DNA of 64,000 nt, from contig CM037777.1 in NCBI GenBank assembly GCA_021229015.1, positions 51,532,443 to 51,596,442 of the forward strand. The letters are read 5' to 3'. Below are positions 8,791 to 20,940 of the stretch, piece after piece. How positions within the stretch are numbered: position 1 is the first letter of the stretch; each line of letters begins with the position of its first letter. Under the pieces are notes generated by a model. The model did no database searches. It was given only the letters and a program-made list of their open reading frames with translations, and was not told the DNA's origin. This DNA comes from Solen grandis. Taxonomy: Eukaryota; Mollusca; Bivalvia; Adapedonta; Solenidae. Both the position numbers and the translations under genes were made by a program.

Positions 8791-11395
8791 TCATTTGGAC
8801 CCTAATTAAGGGTGGTAATTGTTTTGCTGTCCGGTCGTTGTATTTCTTTTGCGTAGATCGAGATTCTTTAATCTTATTTTGCACTGATTGTGTATTGACA
8901 GTCTCTGGCTTAAGTTGTTGTTTGGTCACAGGAAGGGTTGATCTTAGGCGTCTAGACATGAGTAATTGTGATGGAGAGTAGCCACAGTCCTGCAGTGGGC
9001 TATTTCGGTATTCAAGTATAGCTAAATACGGGTCTTTGCCGTCAGCCTTTGTCTTGCGCAAAATGCGCTTCGCAGTCTGAACTGTTTTTTCTGCCAGTCC
9101 GTTTGATTGGGGGTACAAGGGGCTCGAAGTCTCGTGGTCAAATGCCCATTCTTTGGAGAAGTTTGAGAATTGTTCAGAAGTAAACTGAGTTCCGTTGTCG
9201 CTGATTAACTTCTGACATATGCCATACCGTGCAAAATGTGTCTTTAGTTTTCGTATCACAATGATACTTTTAATGTCAGTCAGTTTGTCAATTTCAAAGA
9301 ATCTGGAGTAATAGTCTACGGTTATTAAGTAGTCCGTACCGTCCAGAGTAAATATGTCTGTGGCAATGACTTGCCATGGTTCTTCTGGAATGTAGCGAGG
9401 TTTCAGCGGTTCCTTGCTGTTTGAATCTCTGTGAGTCACACAGATGTCACATTGTTGGACCATGTCCTCGATGTCCTTTGTCATTCCAGGCCAAAACATA
9501 ATGTCTCGCGCACGCCTTGTGCATTTTGCAATACCAAGATGACCAGCATGTATTTTCTCAAGTAGTGAGTTCCTAAGTGATGGGGGGATGACAATTTTGT
9601 TACCTTTCATGACAATGCCGTCTTCAATGGTTAGTTCGTCTCTGTGGTTCCAGTACTGGCGTACGGCTAAACTACAGTTTTGTTTGTTTTCAGGCCATCC
9701 GTCCAGTATTGTCTGTCTAAGAGCGCTGGTCTGCTGGTCATTTTCAGTCGCATGTCTCACCTCTTGTAACCTTCGATCACTCATCTTAGACTCTATTGAG
9801 TGGATCTGACAGTTCAGTCCGTCTAACAGTCCTTTGTATGTGTCGTCTATGAAATTCCTAGATAAGGTGTCTGCGACAGGGATGGACTTTCCTGGGACGT
9901 GTTTGACCTCTACATCGTATGCTTGCAGTTGCAAAAGCATACGCTGTAATCTTGCTGGGGCTGTCGAAATTGTTTTTTTCATTATGATTTTAATTGGCTT
10001 GTGGTCAGATTCAACGATGACATGCCGTCCATACACATAGTGATGGAAGCGTTTACACCCGAAAGGAATGGCTAGCATTTCCTTTTCTATTTGAGCGTAA
10101 CCAATTTCCGTAGGTGTGAGAGACTTCGAAGCATATATTACAGGCCTGCCTTCTTGCAAGATACAGGCACCAAGGCCATATTTAGAGCTGTCTACTTGTA
10201 AAGTCACTTGCTTGTCTGGGTCAAAGAATGCCAACACTGGCTGTTCAGTCAAAGCTGTCTTAACTTTGTCGAATGCCTTGTCAAGCTGTTTGTTCCACTG
10301 AAAAAAACTGTCCTTCTTGAGCAACGCACGCAATGGGTTTGTTATCTCTGCCAAATTTGGTGAGAATTTGCTCAAGTAAGTGACCATTCCCAGTAATGTT
10401 TCCAATTCAGTCCGTGTCGTGGGGGCTTTCATTCTTAGCACTGCTGATATTTTGTCTGGGTCGGGTTTGAGCCCTTCCGAGCTCAGGACATGACCAAAAT
10501 AGGGTACTTCTGTCAGGCCAATTTTCGATTTGTCGGGGTTGAGCTTGATCCCCTTTTCTCTACAACGTTCTAGTACATGTCGTAGGTTTTGGTCATGCTC
10601 CTGTCGGGTCTTCCCGTGTACAAGTATGTCGTCAACAATACATTTTACACCTTTCATACCTTCAAAACACTCGTCCATTTTTCTTTGGAATATGTCCTGG
10701 CTAGACTTTATGCCAAATGGAAGTCTTAAGAATCGGTATCTGCCAAAAGGAGTACCAAAAGTGCACAGATATGATGACTCCTCTGTCAGCTTGATACTCC
10801 AATAACCAGACTTTGCATCAAGCACTGTGAAGTACCGGGCACCAGAAAGTTCAGATGCTACTTCCTCGAGGGTTCTCACTGGGTAGTGGGGTCTGAGTAT
10901 TGCCTCATTTAAGTGTTTGGGGTCAATGCAAACTCGAAGTTTGCCGGATTTTGGCTTTTCTACACAGACAAGGGAGTTTACCCATTCTGTTGGCTTTGTG
11001 ACTTTCGCAATGGTAGACTGTGACTCCATCGAGTCCAGCTCTGTTTTAAGTTTGTCTTTGAGCGCTTGTGGTACCCGTCTAGGAGGATTGACCACGGGCA
11101 CGGCGTCTGTTCGAAGCTGAAGGGAGCATTTGCCAGGAAGAAGACCGATACCTTTAAAAAGGTCGTTGTACTCTGTCAATACGTTAGTTTGCAAGTCGTC
11201 CTCGTTAACCGAATAAGTCAATTTGATAAGTTCTAGGTCAACTGACGTTTTTAGTGACAAAAGTGGTTGTGAATTTGTGTCAACAACGTAGAATGTGGTA
11301 ACTGTGCTGCAGCTCTGATACTCACAGGGCAAGTCTACTGTTCCCAGTATCTTCAGGTAGTCACCTGTATATGATGTCAGCTTGAATTGAAGTTT
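8768..11395 (-). pseudogene. Gypsy/Ty3-type LTR retrotransposon pol, 5'-truncated
   Basis: The uninterrupted - strand frame of 917 codons (from 11521) contains, in order, the C-terminal end of a protease domain (about residues 46-100), reverse transcriptase with catalytic Asp235 and the VDD motif at 296-298, RNase H with Asp444, Glu479 and Asp506, an HHCC zinc finger (His658, His661, Cys691, Cys694), and an integrase core with Asp722, Asp775 and Glu811, showing the D-35-E spacing. The first 42 or so residues show no similarity to such elements and are probably flanking DNA, so homology starts near 11395. Gag, the protease active site and a 5' LTR are absent, and the C-terminus is cut by non-coding DNA. 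It is a dead copy with a still open polymerase frame, which suggests moderate age. Confidence 0.88.
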
Positions 11396-12812
11396 ATTAG
11401 AAATAAAAACAAGAAAATAGATGGTTGATACGGAAGAAAATAAGTAAACTGCAGGTTGAGACGTTCTGTCTACTATAACTGCTAAGATAAATTCGATTCC
11501 TTTATAGAAATAAGGCCCCAATTTCCCTTTTTTTTCACTATATAGATAATTTCAAAATTCTTCTTCGAAACCAATGTTCAGAATTAATCTTGTTTTGCAC
11601 TAATGACAACCTCATGACCCTCTACCGTAATTAACTTGACGCCAAAACTGGCGCGCATTCAGTATGCCAAACCGTATGTAACCGGTCACTCTACAATCAA
11701 AGACCATGCTGTTCACGTGCACCTTATCTGTACATAGGAGATATACGAGAACATCGTGGTTTATGACACAGAGAGACTGTATGCGACCGGTTGCACTGAA
11801 CGCACGCCAGGTATATCCCCTCCCCAAATAATTGTCGGAGGATGTTGAACTAAGGTAACTATTGAAAGCAAGATTCACGTGCATTTGTTTCACTGATTTA
11901 AACCGATATGCATATTCATTTCGGGTCGTTTTGGCGTCTCTTGAGGAATGGGCCTCCATGTGGTCGTCTAGTATTATGGCTACCATGGCTTTCTTGTTAA
12001 AAAAAGAATTTTGCATAGTTTGATCTCTAAAATTATCGCAAGAATAAGTTGCTTCCTGAAAATTTTAATTCATTGCATCAATAAATAGCGATGAAGCTTT
12101 AACTGAGAAATGTACTCGTATGTTTGAAGCTATCACTGAGCTATGTTTAAAAAATCGACATTTCCTGCATGCTTTGATCTATATATATTTACCAAAACGG
12201 ATCGTTTAAAAAGATATTAATTAGTAAATATCGCTGACATTGTTCTTGAGATAAGTTTCAATATAATCAATTGTATAGTGTGAATTTATGGCACTTTCAT
12301 AATTGGTATTGTTGTACCCCCATATGTCACAATCATACCCGGTGCAGACACGTATAGGATACAAATAAAGTCGTATTAATGAATTCCAGGGCATGTAATG
12401 CGTATCTAAAATGCAAAAGACAAACCATACTCGAGTTATAACACTTAAATCATCATCACTTGAATGCATTTTGTGTTAATAAATATGGTCACATATTGCT
12501 ACTTCTACACACGTCTGCATTAATTATAACGTTGATTCTCTTCGGTATTTGATCATAATATCGATAGTGCAATGGGCATTAACTTCAGCAAGTTTTCAAT
12601 AGATTACATAGGTGTTGATTTTTTCATAATTTTTCAGTCGCTGAAAATAGAAAGAAATGACATGTTTACCGAAAGTTCATTGTGTACTTTATCTCGAAAC
12701 TACAGCCAGGCATGTGTTGAGCACTTAATCCAATTGACGATATACGCATGCTTTTCAAATATAAACACATCACTGATATTTTGGGGAGTTGATTTTGGAT
12801 TGTGATAAAATG
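11396..12812. other. Intergenic stretch without recognised features
   Basis: An open frame of 134 codons on the - strand (11612-12016) and shorter ones exist, but none shows a domain, splice signal or codon pattern that would support a gene. No repeat from elsewhere in the window occurs. Confidence 0.45.
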
Positions 12813-13287
12813 TATCCTATGGTGGCATATTTCTGCCAACCACTTATCCACTTAGCTATGTCGAAATTTTATTTTGAAAAATTGTCACATATTCAGTTAT
12901 TATCTGGCAAGTAGAAAAGTTTCAAGTTACCCACTTAGGTATCGTAACAGGACTAAACTGTCTGTTAGTGCCCACTACTGCCAATCACATATCCATATAT
13001 GTTAACTGGATATCATGCTTTTTTTCCAATTAATTGTGTGAAAGAAATGCTTGTTATCCACATAAGTTTACTAACTTGAAAAAAGGCGAGATTTCCAGTT
13101 ATCTTAAGTGAACATAGGGCTACCAGTAGTGGGCACTAACAGGCAGTTTTGTCCTGTTAAGATACCTAAGAGGATAACACGAACGTATTCTACTTGCCAG
13201 ATACTAACTGACTATGTGACAATTTTTCCGAAATGTATCGACATAGCTAAGTGGATAAGCGGCTGGCAGAAATATGCCACCATAGAT
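12813..13287. mobile_element. Foldback element with ~170-bp inverted repeats
   Basis: The segment 12816-12985 is repeated in inverted orientation at about 13115-13286 with high but imperfect identity. Both arms begin TATGGTGGCATATTTCTGCC at the outer end and share CCACTTAGCTATGTCG and CTGTTAGTGCCCACTACTG. The spacer is about 130 bases. No coding capacity and no clear target-site duplication are seen. This is the structure of a foldback or long-TIR non-autonomous DNA element. Confidence 0.75.
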
Positions 13288-13289
13288 TC

Positions 13290-14588
13290 CGAATATGTAA
13301 CAAGAAACATTTGAAATGTTTACTTTTTTAATCGATACGTTTATATCTGTAAGGTCCTGCCATATCTAATCTTGAAACTGATACACAAGCTGTTTGAGAA
13401 CAGCACTCTTCCAAATGAGCACATTTCAGAGACCCAGTCATTTTGTCAAATATAAAAATGTAAAGAAAATGCTTTCTGGATTCCCATGTCTCACGTTAAT
13501 TAATTTATTTATTTTACTTAATCCCGTAAATCAACGCCAAAACCAGGGTTCCCCATTTTGAATGTTAATTAGCGAATTTATAATTAAAATGTGTCTGCTG
13601 CTTTGAATTCACTAAATAATTCTAACATCTCTGCTAAACAACTATTTCTGAGTATTACAAGCATTGGTTTACAAATGAATTTGGAACAAGAACCGAGTTA
13701 TAAATGAATTTTAGCAATTGTAAAATTGCAGCACCCCCACCCACTCACCAAAAAATATAACATAAACATAAGCAATAACAAATTAACAAGAGCAAAACAA
13801 ATCAATCACAAATCAACAACAGCACAAACAAATAAAAATTTACCATAGAACCTCGGAATGTCAATTGAGCATTTTTTTTTTTCAATTATAAATCTCACGT
13901 TTAAATTTCGGCTTAATTTGAATGACCCCACATAGAGTGTCAAGTGCAAAGTTTATTGGAACAAGGCCATATGTAAAGGGCTAATTATGTACTGTACTTT
14001 AAGTCGGTATATGTTCGGTGTAAACATTCCATATGGTCATTAGAGTGGTGGCGCGGGGTACCATGTTAAAGTGCTGCATTAATAAAATTTTGGGGTCTTA
14101 AAAACATTTTCTAGTGCATTATAGTGGGAACGCCATAACTTCTTATATTATAAATAATTTTATTGAATTGATTCCCCTTTTCCTTACGTACGTATGCATT
14201 AATAATTAGTTCATCCATACTCGATTCCTTTGAATTATTCCCTCATAGATTGGAAATAATAGATCTAAGAACGTACAACTGTTGAGATTTTTACAATAAT
14301 TGTCAGGTATATTTGTGTACATAGAGGTCTTCAGGACTATATTTAATCCCATGACTAAACATACGGCACAGTTTGCGATCTGTTAAATATACATATTACG
14401 TTCATGAAATAGTCGGCAAGGAATAAAGTGTAACTCTTAAGACATTACTGATAGCGTCACTTTATTCTTCTCTCTCTCTCTCTCTTTCTCTCGAAACAGT
14501 TAGAAGAAGCCTACATTGCTCTAGATATCTAAATAAGTCCTTCGTAATTCATTGGAATTCAATGTTCATGGTTTACCTGTGTTTACAG
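13290..14588. other. Intergenic, AT-rich stretch
   Basis: It contains a (CT)n tract at 14469-14492 and A-rich DNA around 13740-13850. No exon or shared repeat was recognised. Confidence 0.45.
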
Positions 14589-14667
14589 AGAGCCAGTTAG
14601 TTGCTAAGGAAGAGGAAATTCGGATTACTTGGATAATTTACTTCGGACGGATTTACCTGTACTGCAG
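14589..14667 (+). other. Candidate exon, possibly 5' UTR
   Basis: It is bounded by a good acceptor (TGTGTTTACAG) and a good donor (CTGCAG|GTGAGA). One frame is open through all 79 bases, beginning with the codons for SQLVAKEEEIR. There is no known similarity. As the next + strand gene begins coding at 27315 after an exon with its own acceptor, this could be one of its untranslated exons, but the 12.6 kb distance leaves this uncertain. Confidence 0.3.
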
Positions 14668-15394
14668 GTGAGAATGTAAAATTTGATAACAACATTGATG
14701 CTTGTTACATAATAATCTTCTATACTGTCACTCGTTATGCACGTGCATCTCATACATATTGTACGGTGCTGATAATTGAACGGTCTCTTTAAATACTCTC
14801 GGGTAATGATCAGGTTATTTTACTGTTGTCGCTCATTAAAGCGTTTTATTTTTTCTTTTAATTGACATTGTGAAATAATGTTTGTTTTTTTTCGCTGATA
14901 TCTAATGAGTGACATATTACTAAACTTGCAAGGGTTGGGGTTTTATCCAGGTCAGGTGTGCGTGACCAGAGTACAGAATAAGTCTGTTATGTTGATCTGA
15001 CAAATATACAGGTATATGAAAGCTGGAGTCCAGTTGATGTTTTGAATAAAAATGTTCCCTTCTTTGTGGGTTAAAGGGTAGATTAATTTTTGCCTCTGTG
15101 GTGATGTAGTGAAAATCAAATTAGATATGGTGAAATCCCTTTGGTTTCTGTGATTCCATTCAATAATATATGACTACATCAGAATATTGTTTACCTTATT
15201 TACTTGGATATACATGTATATACTGACCCAATTTTTTAATGTCCACTGAAGTTTGTCAGATACTAGAATGTTGTCTATTAAACTGCCGTGCAAGCTGAAA
15301 CATGATAACTGTGTGTAACTGCTGAAAAAAAAAACTAACACTATTTCTTATATTCTGTTAGAATCAAATAATTAATTTACAATATCAAGCATAC

Positions 15395-15471
15395 CTGTCG
15401 GATCAGGGTACCATAACCAGCACTGTTGATGGCTTTGGCCTGCTCGTCATTGGTCATGGTCGCTATCTTTT
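15395..15471 (-). CDS. Isolated exon-like segment, unknown product
   Basis: On the - strand the segment between CATTTTAG and a strong donor (CGACAG|GTATGC) is open and has protein-like composition: after KIAT it reads MTNDEQAKAINSAGYGTLIR. The Met codon is at 15457-15455. The acceptor lacks a good pyrimidine tract, so this may instead be a first exon. No second exon that continues it was found between 12 and 15 kb, and I do not recognise the family. Confidence 0.35.
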
Positions 15472-15949
15472 CTAAAATGTTTTTTTTTCCAGTTTGATAT
15501 TCCATGTGTATTGCATTGAAATAATATTTTAAGCAAAATACACATTACACGTGATCCACGTGCCTGACTGTCAAAATTCTTTGTAAAATTTGGTAGAGTA
15601 TACTATATATAACAATGGAGTTCCATATTTTAAGTCTATGTAAAAATGTTTTTATACTTGAAAATGATTTTATGACATAGACGTTTATGAATTTAGTTAA
15701 CTGTATGCAAGTCACCACTGGTTTAACTGTGTGGATCATACTGGGTGATATTAACTCATAATTAGTTTATTTCATGCTTTAATCTTATTGTCAGCCTGGA
15801 ATTAACTAAGTTTCTCAGAAAAGCAATAAATGGACCAAATCTTGACCCCAAATGTCCCACCTTTTTCATTTCTCAATAAATTGATTGAAATCATGTTGTA
15901 TATAAGCGTAAGAAGATTGAATGATACAATAAGGTCACTAGAACACTTA

Positions 15950-16811
15950 CCGTATTTACTCGACTATAAGACGGGGTTTTTGGTGTCTGATCAGGGTTTA
16001 AAAGTTGGGGGGGTCGTCTTATAAGCGGAATTCACCTGTCCGGTAAAGTTTCACCAACTTTAGTTGCGGTATGAATGAAGCTTCGTAGCGGTATGCAATT
16101 ATGCAGCCGTATACTCTTCCCATTTTAAATCGTTAGATAAATATCAGATATGAATTGCATGATATAAATGACTTAAATATTATTGTAAGATTGTTTAATC
16201 AAAAGTTTTCTCCACCAATATGAATTTAATGGAACATTTTAGGCATTTATCTTTTCTGCAAGTGGTTTCGGGAAACACATGGTGCTCAGTAGAATCGCTT
16301 GATCGTAAAATCAACTCATGACACCTCGACGTAAATAAAGCATTGAAATACACAAGAATTTGTTTAATTAATGCTTTTTTATAAGTTCATCAACATTTAG
16401 CATGAAAAAAAAAAGGTATTGATTAACAATCCAGAAAAACTGATATGAAAATCGGCGTAGTTTCACACTAAAGGTTCTCACGCGCACCATCAAAACCCGT
16501 ACATACCAGACCGTACATAACTGTAACATTACAAGATCTGTAAATGAAAATGAGTTGTTTTCGAGATTTAAAATGAAACATTTATAGTAAGATAATGCTT
16601 TTAATCAAAAGTTTGTTTCATTTTTATGTGAAATTATTCCGAATTTAGTGAGATTTTTATGGTATATTTAAAAAAATTTCAGCAGTAAATTACCGTTCGT
16701 CTTTTTCTACCCCGTCTTATAAACGAGTCAAAGCAAAATTCTACAGATTTGGGGATTGGAAAGGGGGCCCCCGTCTTATAAGCAAATAGTCTTATAGTCG
16801 AGTAAATATGG
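15950..16811. mobile_element. Non-autonomous TIR DNA transposon, 862 bp
   Basis: The ends are inverted repeats: CCGTATTTACTCGACTATAA on the left, and on the right the complement of a near-identical run (CCATATTTACTCGACTATAA). The repeat GTCTTATAAGC/CTTATAAGACGG continues inward. TA flanks both ends (15948-15949 and 16812-16813), which fits a TA target-site duplication. There is no transposase. A superfamily with TA targets is likely, but I cannot name it. Confidence 0.75.
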
Positions 16812-16813
16812 TA

Positions 16814-18306
16814 ATTCATCTCAAATTAAAGTGACAGCCATCAGAGTGTTTTTTTTTTTGTTGTAATTTTTGTAATTTTTATATTTATCCAAATTTCAAC
16901 ACTGGTAACTGAAAGGATAACTCTTTCAAGGACTTAACTTTTTTTTTTTTCCTATTTGTAGGGTTTTACTATCGGCCCTATATTTCCTAATTGAAAATAG
17001 GTGAAATTTTTCCCAATTAAAAAATTCAGAAGAGGTTTGTTGAATGTTTTTTACTTGATTATGTTTATGAAAGAAAATGCCTCTTTTAACAATATGTTAA
17101 AGATAATAAGTTGCTTTTCTGCTCCTTAAAAATTCAGGGTGTAACAAAATGACCAAGGGCGGACAACTCTCTAAGGTAGAATAAATACCAAACAACTTTC
17201 TTTAAAATTAGATTTAATATAAAAATATAAACAATGAGAATATTAGAAAAAGAATTAAAGAATTAAAAAAAAAAACTGCCGGCTAACTGTCTCTTTATCT
17301 GTTGGTACAATAATAAATAATAACTGCACTGAACGTCCTGTTTTCACTTTAAGCCCGCATATTAACTACATAATGACTTACTGATACAAATGCACTTCAA
17401 TGTGCCACATTCACAAAATGATTCCTAAATTCGCAGTACTCATACACTATAACACGTGCTCTTGTCGATGAACACTGACTTCCTGTCGTCGCTGTCCCTT
17501 CGGTATATGTGATCCACTTAGTCCACCGTAGACACCCTGTCGTCCATATGACGCATGCGTAGATTCTCCCGTCCTTGTGACGTAGTCTACCAATGGGGTC
17601 CCGTATCGACTAACCTTCCGGTTTACATAGGCTCCATGCCCCAACTAAATACGGACAAGCTCCGTAATGAAATTTGGTCAGAATACTCTAGACTGGACCA
17701 GGTATCCTCCGTAGCTCCCATCGATATCTGACCCTGAGGCTCTATACAAATCAGCTTATATACTAAAACCCCCCGATTTGCTCTTATAAAACAAATATCA
17801 CGTGAATCGTGCAATAAATTGTAAATCGCTGAATCCCGCGCATCCCGAGAAATACTGACAACACTGAGGTATACTGATAAAAAGGGCTAATGTAAAGAAA
17901 CTATAGGTTTAAACTTCTAAACCTTAAACATCTCTCTTAATACACTTAAAACTTAGCAAAACAGTAGATATAACTATTTCAAACCCTAATCATATCTCAT
18001 TCTGAACAAAAGGTAATAAAAGAAACCTGTGATAAACCTTATATAACCAAAATCGGTTAACACAGTTCCACTCTGGCCTACGTGACAAATACAACATACT
18101 CTAAATCTATGCTTATTTTCAGGCCACGTCAACATTATTTTGTGACACAGGGAGCTAGGGTCCCTTTCCCAAAATAGGCAGGAAAACCTCAACTTATCTA
18201 TGAACAGTAAATTGCTGCAGTAAAACAGAGTTGTTGTACAATGAGTTTTAAGGATTCAACTCAAGTACAATTTATATCAAGTCCCAGGTCACAGATTCCA
18301 TCTTGT
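16814..18306. other. Intergenic stretch without recognised features
   Basis: A less AT-rich block at about 17440-17830 has two overlapping short - strand open frames (65 and 63 codons) without domain or splice evidence. It may be an old mobile element fragment. Confidence 0.4.
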
Positions 18307-18310
18307 TTGA

Positions 18311-18649
18311 CCCTTTAACTCATGATTATTCATGTTCACGTGATGATATCCTTGATGAATATTCATTTACTTGAACTTTAAATAGTATATGAAACAAAAA
18401 ATTTCTATTTGCTGTGCAGACTGTAAACTGTGAGCTACAATAATACATGAGCAAAAAGAGGAGAGTTTCCTCCAGGTGTAATCTCTACTTGAGATCCGCT
18501 CCAGTTATTTTTTTCGTATTGGCCTCTGCTGGCCAATATGAAAAAATTACAGTAGCGGATCTCAGTAGAGATTACCTCCAGGTGGAGCTGGCTGATCTGG
18601 GTCTGCTCTGTTGGCAATTCATGAAAATGAATATTTAGGAGGTAACTGG
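18311..18649 (+). mobile_element. piggyBac-type MITE, interrupted by a second element
   Basis: The left end TTGACCCTTTAACTCATG and the right end (GGTAACTGG followed by TTAA at 18650-18653) match the family with TTAA targets seen at 38728-38909 and 58195-58370. Shared interior words include GAATATTCAT, GCAGACTGT and GGTCTGCTCTG. A 96-base hairpin element has inserted at 18479. Confidence 0.6.
18479..18574. mobile_element. 96-bp hairpin MITE, Mutator-like, nested
   Basis: Arms of about 45 bases (TAATCTCTACTTGAGATCCG on the left, its near complement on the right) make up nearly the whole element. It is flanked on both sides by CCTCCAGGTG (18469-18478 and 18575-18584), a 9-10 base target-site duplication. 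That length points to the Mutator-like superfamily. Confidence 0.7.
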
Positions 18650-18679
18650 TTAATAAAAGATAAAGGGAACCCTTGTCCA

Positions 18680-18750
18680 TTAGTGCTGTCCATGACTGTA
18701 GATCTGCAGGCTGCAGGTTCGAACCCTGTTAGGGCCATGGACTGTTTTAA
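18680..18750 (+). repeat. tRNA-like SINE head
   Basis: A B-box-like GGTTCGAACCC with an upstream segment of tRNA character. It is too short to be assigned to a family. Confidence 0.4.
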
Positions 18751-20433
18751 CCTAGAAAAATTTGAGAGGGATTAGTATGAGTTGGAAAAACCCAATCCAT
18801 TTAAAATGAATTAATCTAAATATTGGATATACTGAAAGATAAATTTAATTGCATTTTTACCTCCTTATCTGAGTGGATAGGCTGTTCGTAAAATAAACTG
18901 TTAAGATATGACAAGAGAAATCTTCACTCAAAGGCAAATCTTTCAAAAGCTCAGCACTTGATGTCCACATCACAAAATTAGATAAAAGTGGAAGATTAGC
19001 TGGTAATACCAATTGAGGCAATATGAATGAAGTATGATGCGAAGCATGTGGAAATTATATTTAGGAGATTTACTGGCAACAAAAACTGACTTTACTACAT
19101 GTATTAATAACGCTACACACTGCCATATCTTGCAAATGATGAAATGCGTTAAGAACATATTGAAAAAGAAATGCAGTTCAGATCCATTGTTATTTTACAT
19201 TTGGTGTCAAAACCTTTAGAAACCATGTTGAATAAGTAAATAATGGATCACACGGTCAAATGTTTGAAGTCCTTGGTGTGAAACACCTTTTGTGTATCAT
19301 GCTGGATACCTATGGACTAAAAGATGTTTGTAGAAAACAGAAAACATTTGTAAATAAAGAATTATTATAGCATAGTTCTATATAAGTATGTTTATTCAAG
19401 ACAAAAAATGATTTTTTTTACGGAAATTGAAGGGAAACAAAAATGGCAGAAACACATAAACCAGTGCATACTGCACAATCATTTATTTTTGTGAGGGATT
19501 AATTTTTTGTTCATTTTGTGGGTGGCTTTATCCACGAATATCAATTTCCATGACAACTGGTTGTTTAGAGGATATATATACATGTACCACTGAAATAGAT
19601 GTGGTTACAGACTCCACAAAATTTAATGTCAACAATTACAGTAATACAACTTAACTTAGGAAGCTTTTGCTTATAAAGGATTATATATTATGGCAAAATC
19701 AATCTTCCATATGATTTACATAGATGAAACTATAAATAACAGTTATTGAGTAAAGAAACTGAATCTGTTGGATTTTATTATAGACCAGATGCTGAAATAG
19801 CATGCCATTCAATGGATGACCCTCACACAGTCATATAGGCAAACAGTAATTAGATTTACCTCCAAAATTTTGAATTCAGAAATACAGAGGTTTAAAATTA
19901 GTCCAGTCTCTAAACACTAACAAGTGGGGATCTTTTGTACAGTGTTGATTATTACCTGACACACTTCATTATAAAGGGAATGCCAGAACCTAGAATTTGT
20001 TGAGTATTCTTCAATAGAGTAAGTAGTCAGTAAGGTTACAATGAAATATGTAAAGTTTTTCTAATGACCATGTAGCCATGTAGCTAGTGGCATATTTAGG
20101 CTCAGTGTTAAGGTGTTTATATCAGTATTGTTATTGGAGATTGATTTTTTCCCTCCTGTTCTTCATTCAAGGTTTAGGATAGAGTTTTTATCACCCAGTA
20201 CGTTCTTATTTGATCAAGAAGAGCTTCAATCAATTAACAGCTCCAGTGCAGACAAGAAAAAGCAAAATCATTTCATGTTTAAATACACTCTTAAAGGAGA
20301 CCATGGTTTGATATAAGGTGTACACTTGAGTGTTATGTCATTTTTCATTGAAAATAAGTCATGCATTTATGATGCATTTACTTTTTGGAAAGGCTTTCAC
20401 TTAATCACCATATCATGATGAAGCATAAAGGAT
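18751..20433. other. Intergenic stretch without recognised features
   Basis: AT-rich DNA with scattered short open frames. No splice-bounded coding exon and no repeat shared with the rest of the window. Confidence 0.45.
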
Positions 20434-20469
20434 ATGACTGGTGTGGTATGTATAAAACCAGATCAGCCT

Positions 20470-20705
20470 GTTTATGACTGGCTAGTGATTAACAGTCTGA
20501 TCAGAATGGTGCTGGTATTTGAAAAACTGATCATGGTTATGCTAGTGATTGACAGGCTGATCAGGGTTATGCTAGTGTTTGACAAGCTGATCAGGGTTAT
20601 GCTAGTGATTGACAGGCTGATCAGGGTTATGCTAGTGATTGACAGGCTGATTAGGATTATGCAAGTGATTTAAAGGTTGATCAGGGTTATGCTTGTGATT
20701 TAAAA
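20470..20705. repeat. 30-bp minisatellite
   Basis: Tandem copies of a unit close to GATTGACAGGCTGATCAGGG plus TTATGCTAGT. Degraded copies continue at about 21000-21210 on the far side of a SINE, so the array was split by that insertion. The open frame through it is a product of the unit length (30, divisible by 3). Confidence 0.8.
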
Positions 20706-20755
20706 AGTTTAAACTTTATTTATTTTAGATAGATTAAGAAACAATTTCTCACAAC

Positions 20756-20940
20756 TTATATTAATATTAAACACTGTTGATGGCTCTGGTGACAGCATAT
20801 ATGGTCATTATTGTGGGAGGAAACTGAAGAGCCCACACAAAACCCATGTGTCTGGACAGGCGTCCACTGTACCTTCTCACGTGCATGACCAGGAATCGCA
20901 CTCGGGATGCATTGGTGAGAAGCGAAGCATGTTACCACTA
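20756..20940 (-). repeat. tRNA-derived SINE, inserted in the 30-bp minisatellite
   Basis: On the - strand a tRNA-like head (CAGCATAGTGGTAACATGC, then GAGTGCGATTCCTGG) is followed by about 120 bases with GTGTGGGCTCTTCAG. A short tail like that of family a (GGTAAACTCAAATAATC in related copies) follows on the + strand at 20953-21000. Confidence 0.5.

Noticed and set aside
11612..12016. 134-codon - strand open frame
   Set aside because: No domain, no homology I recognise, no splice context. It sits in DNA without other gene signals.
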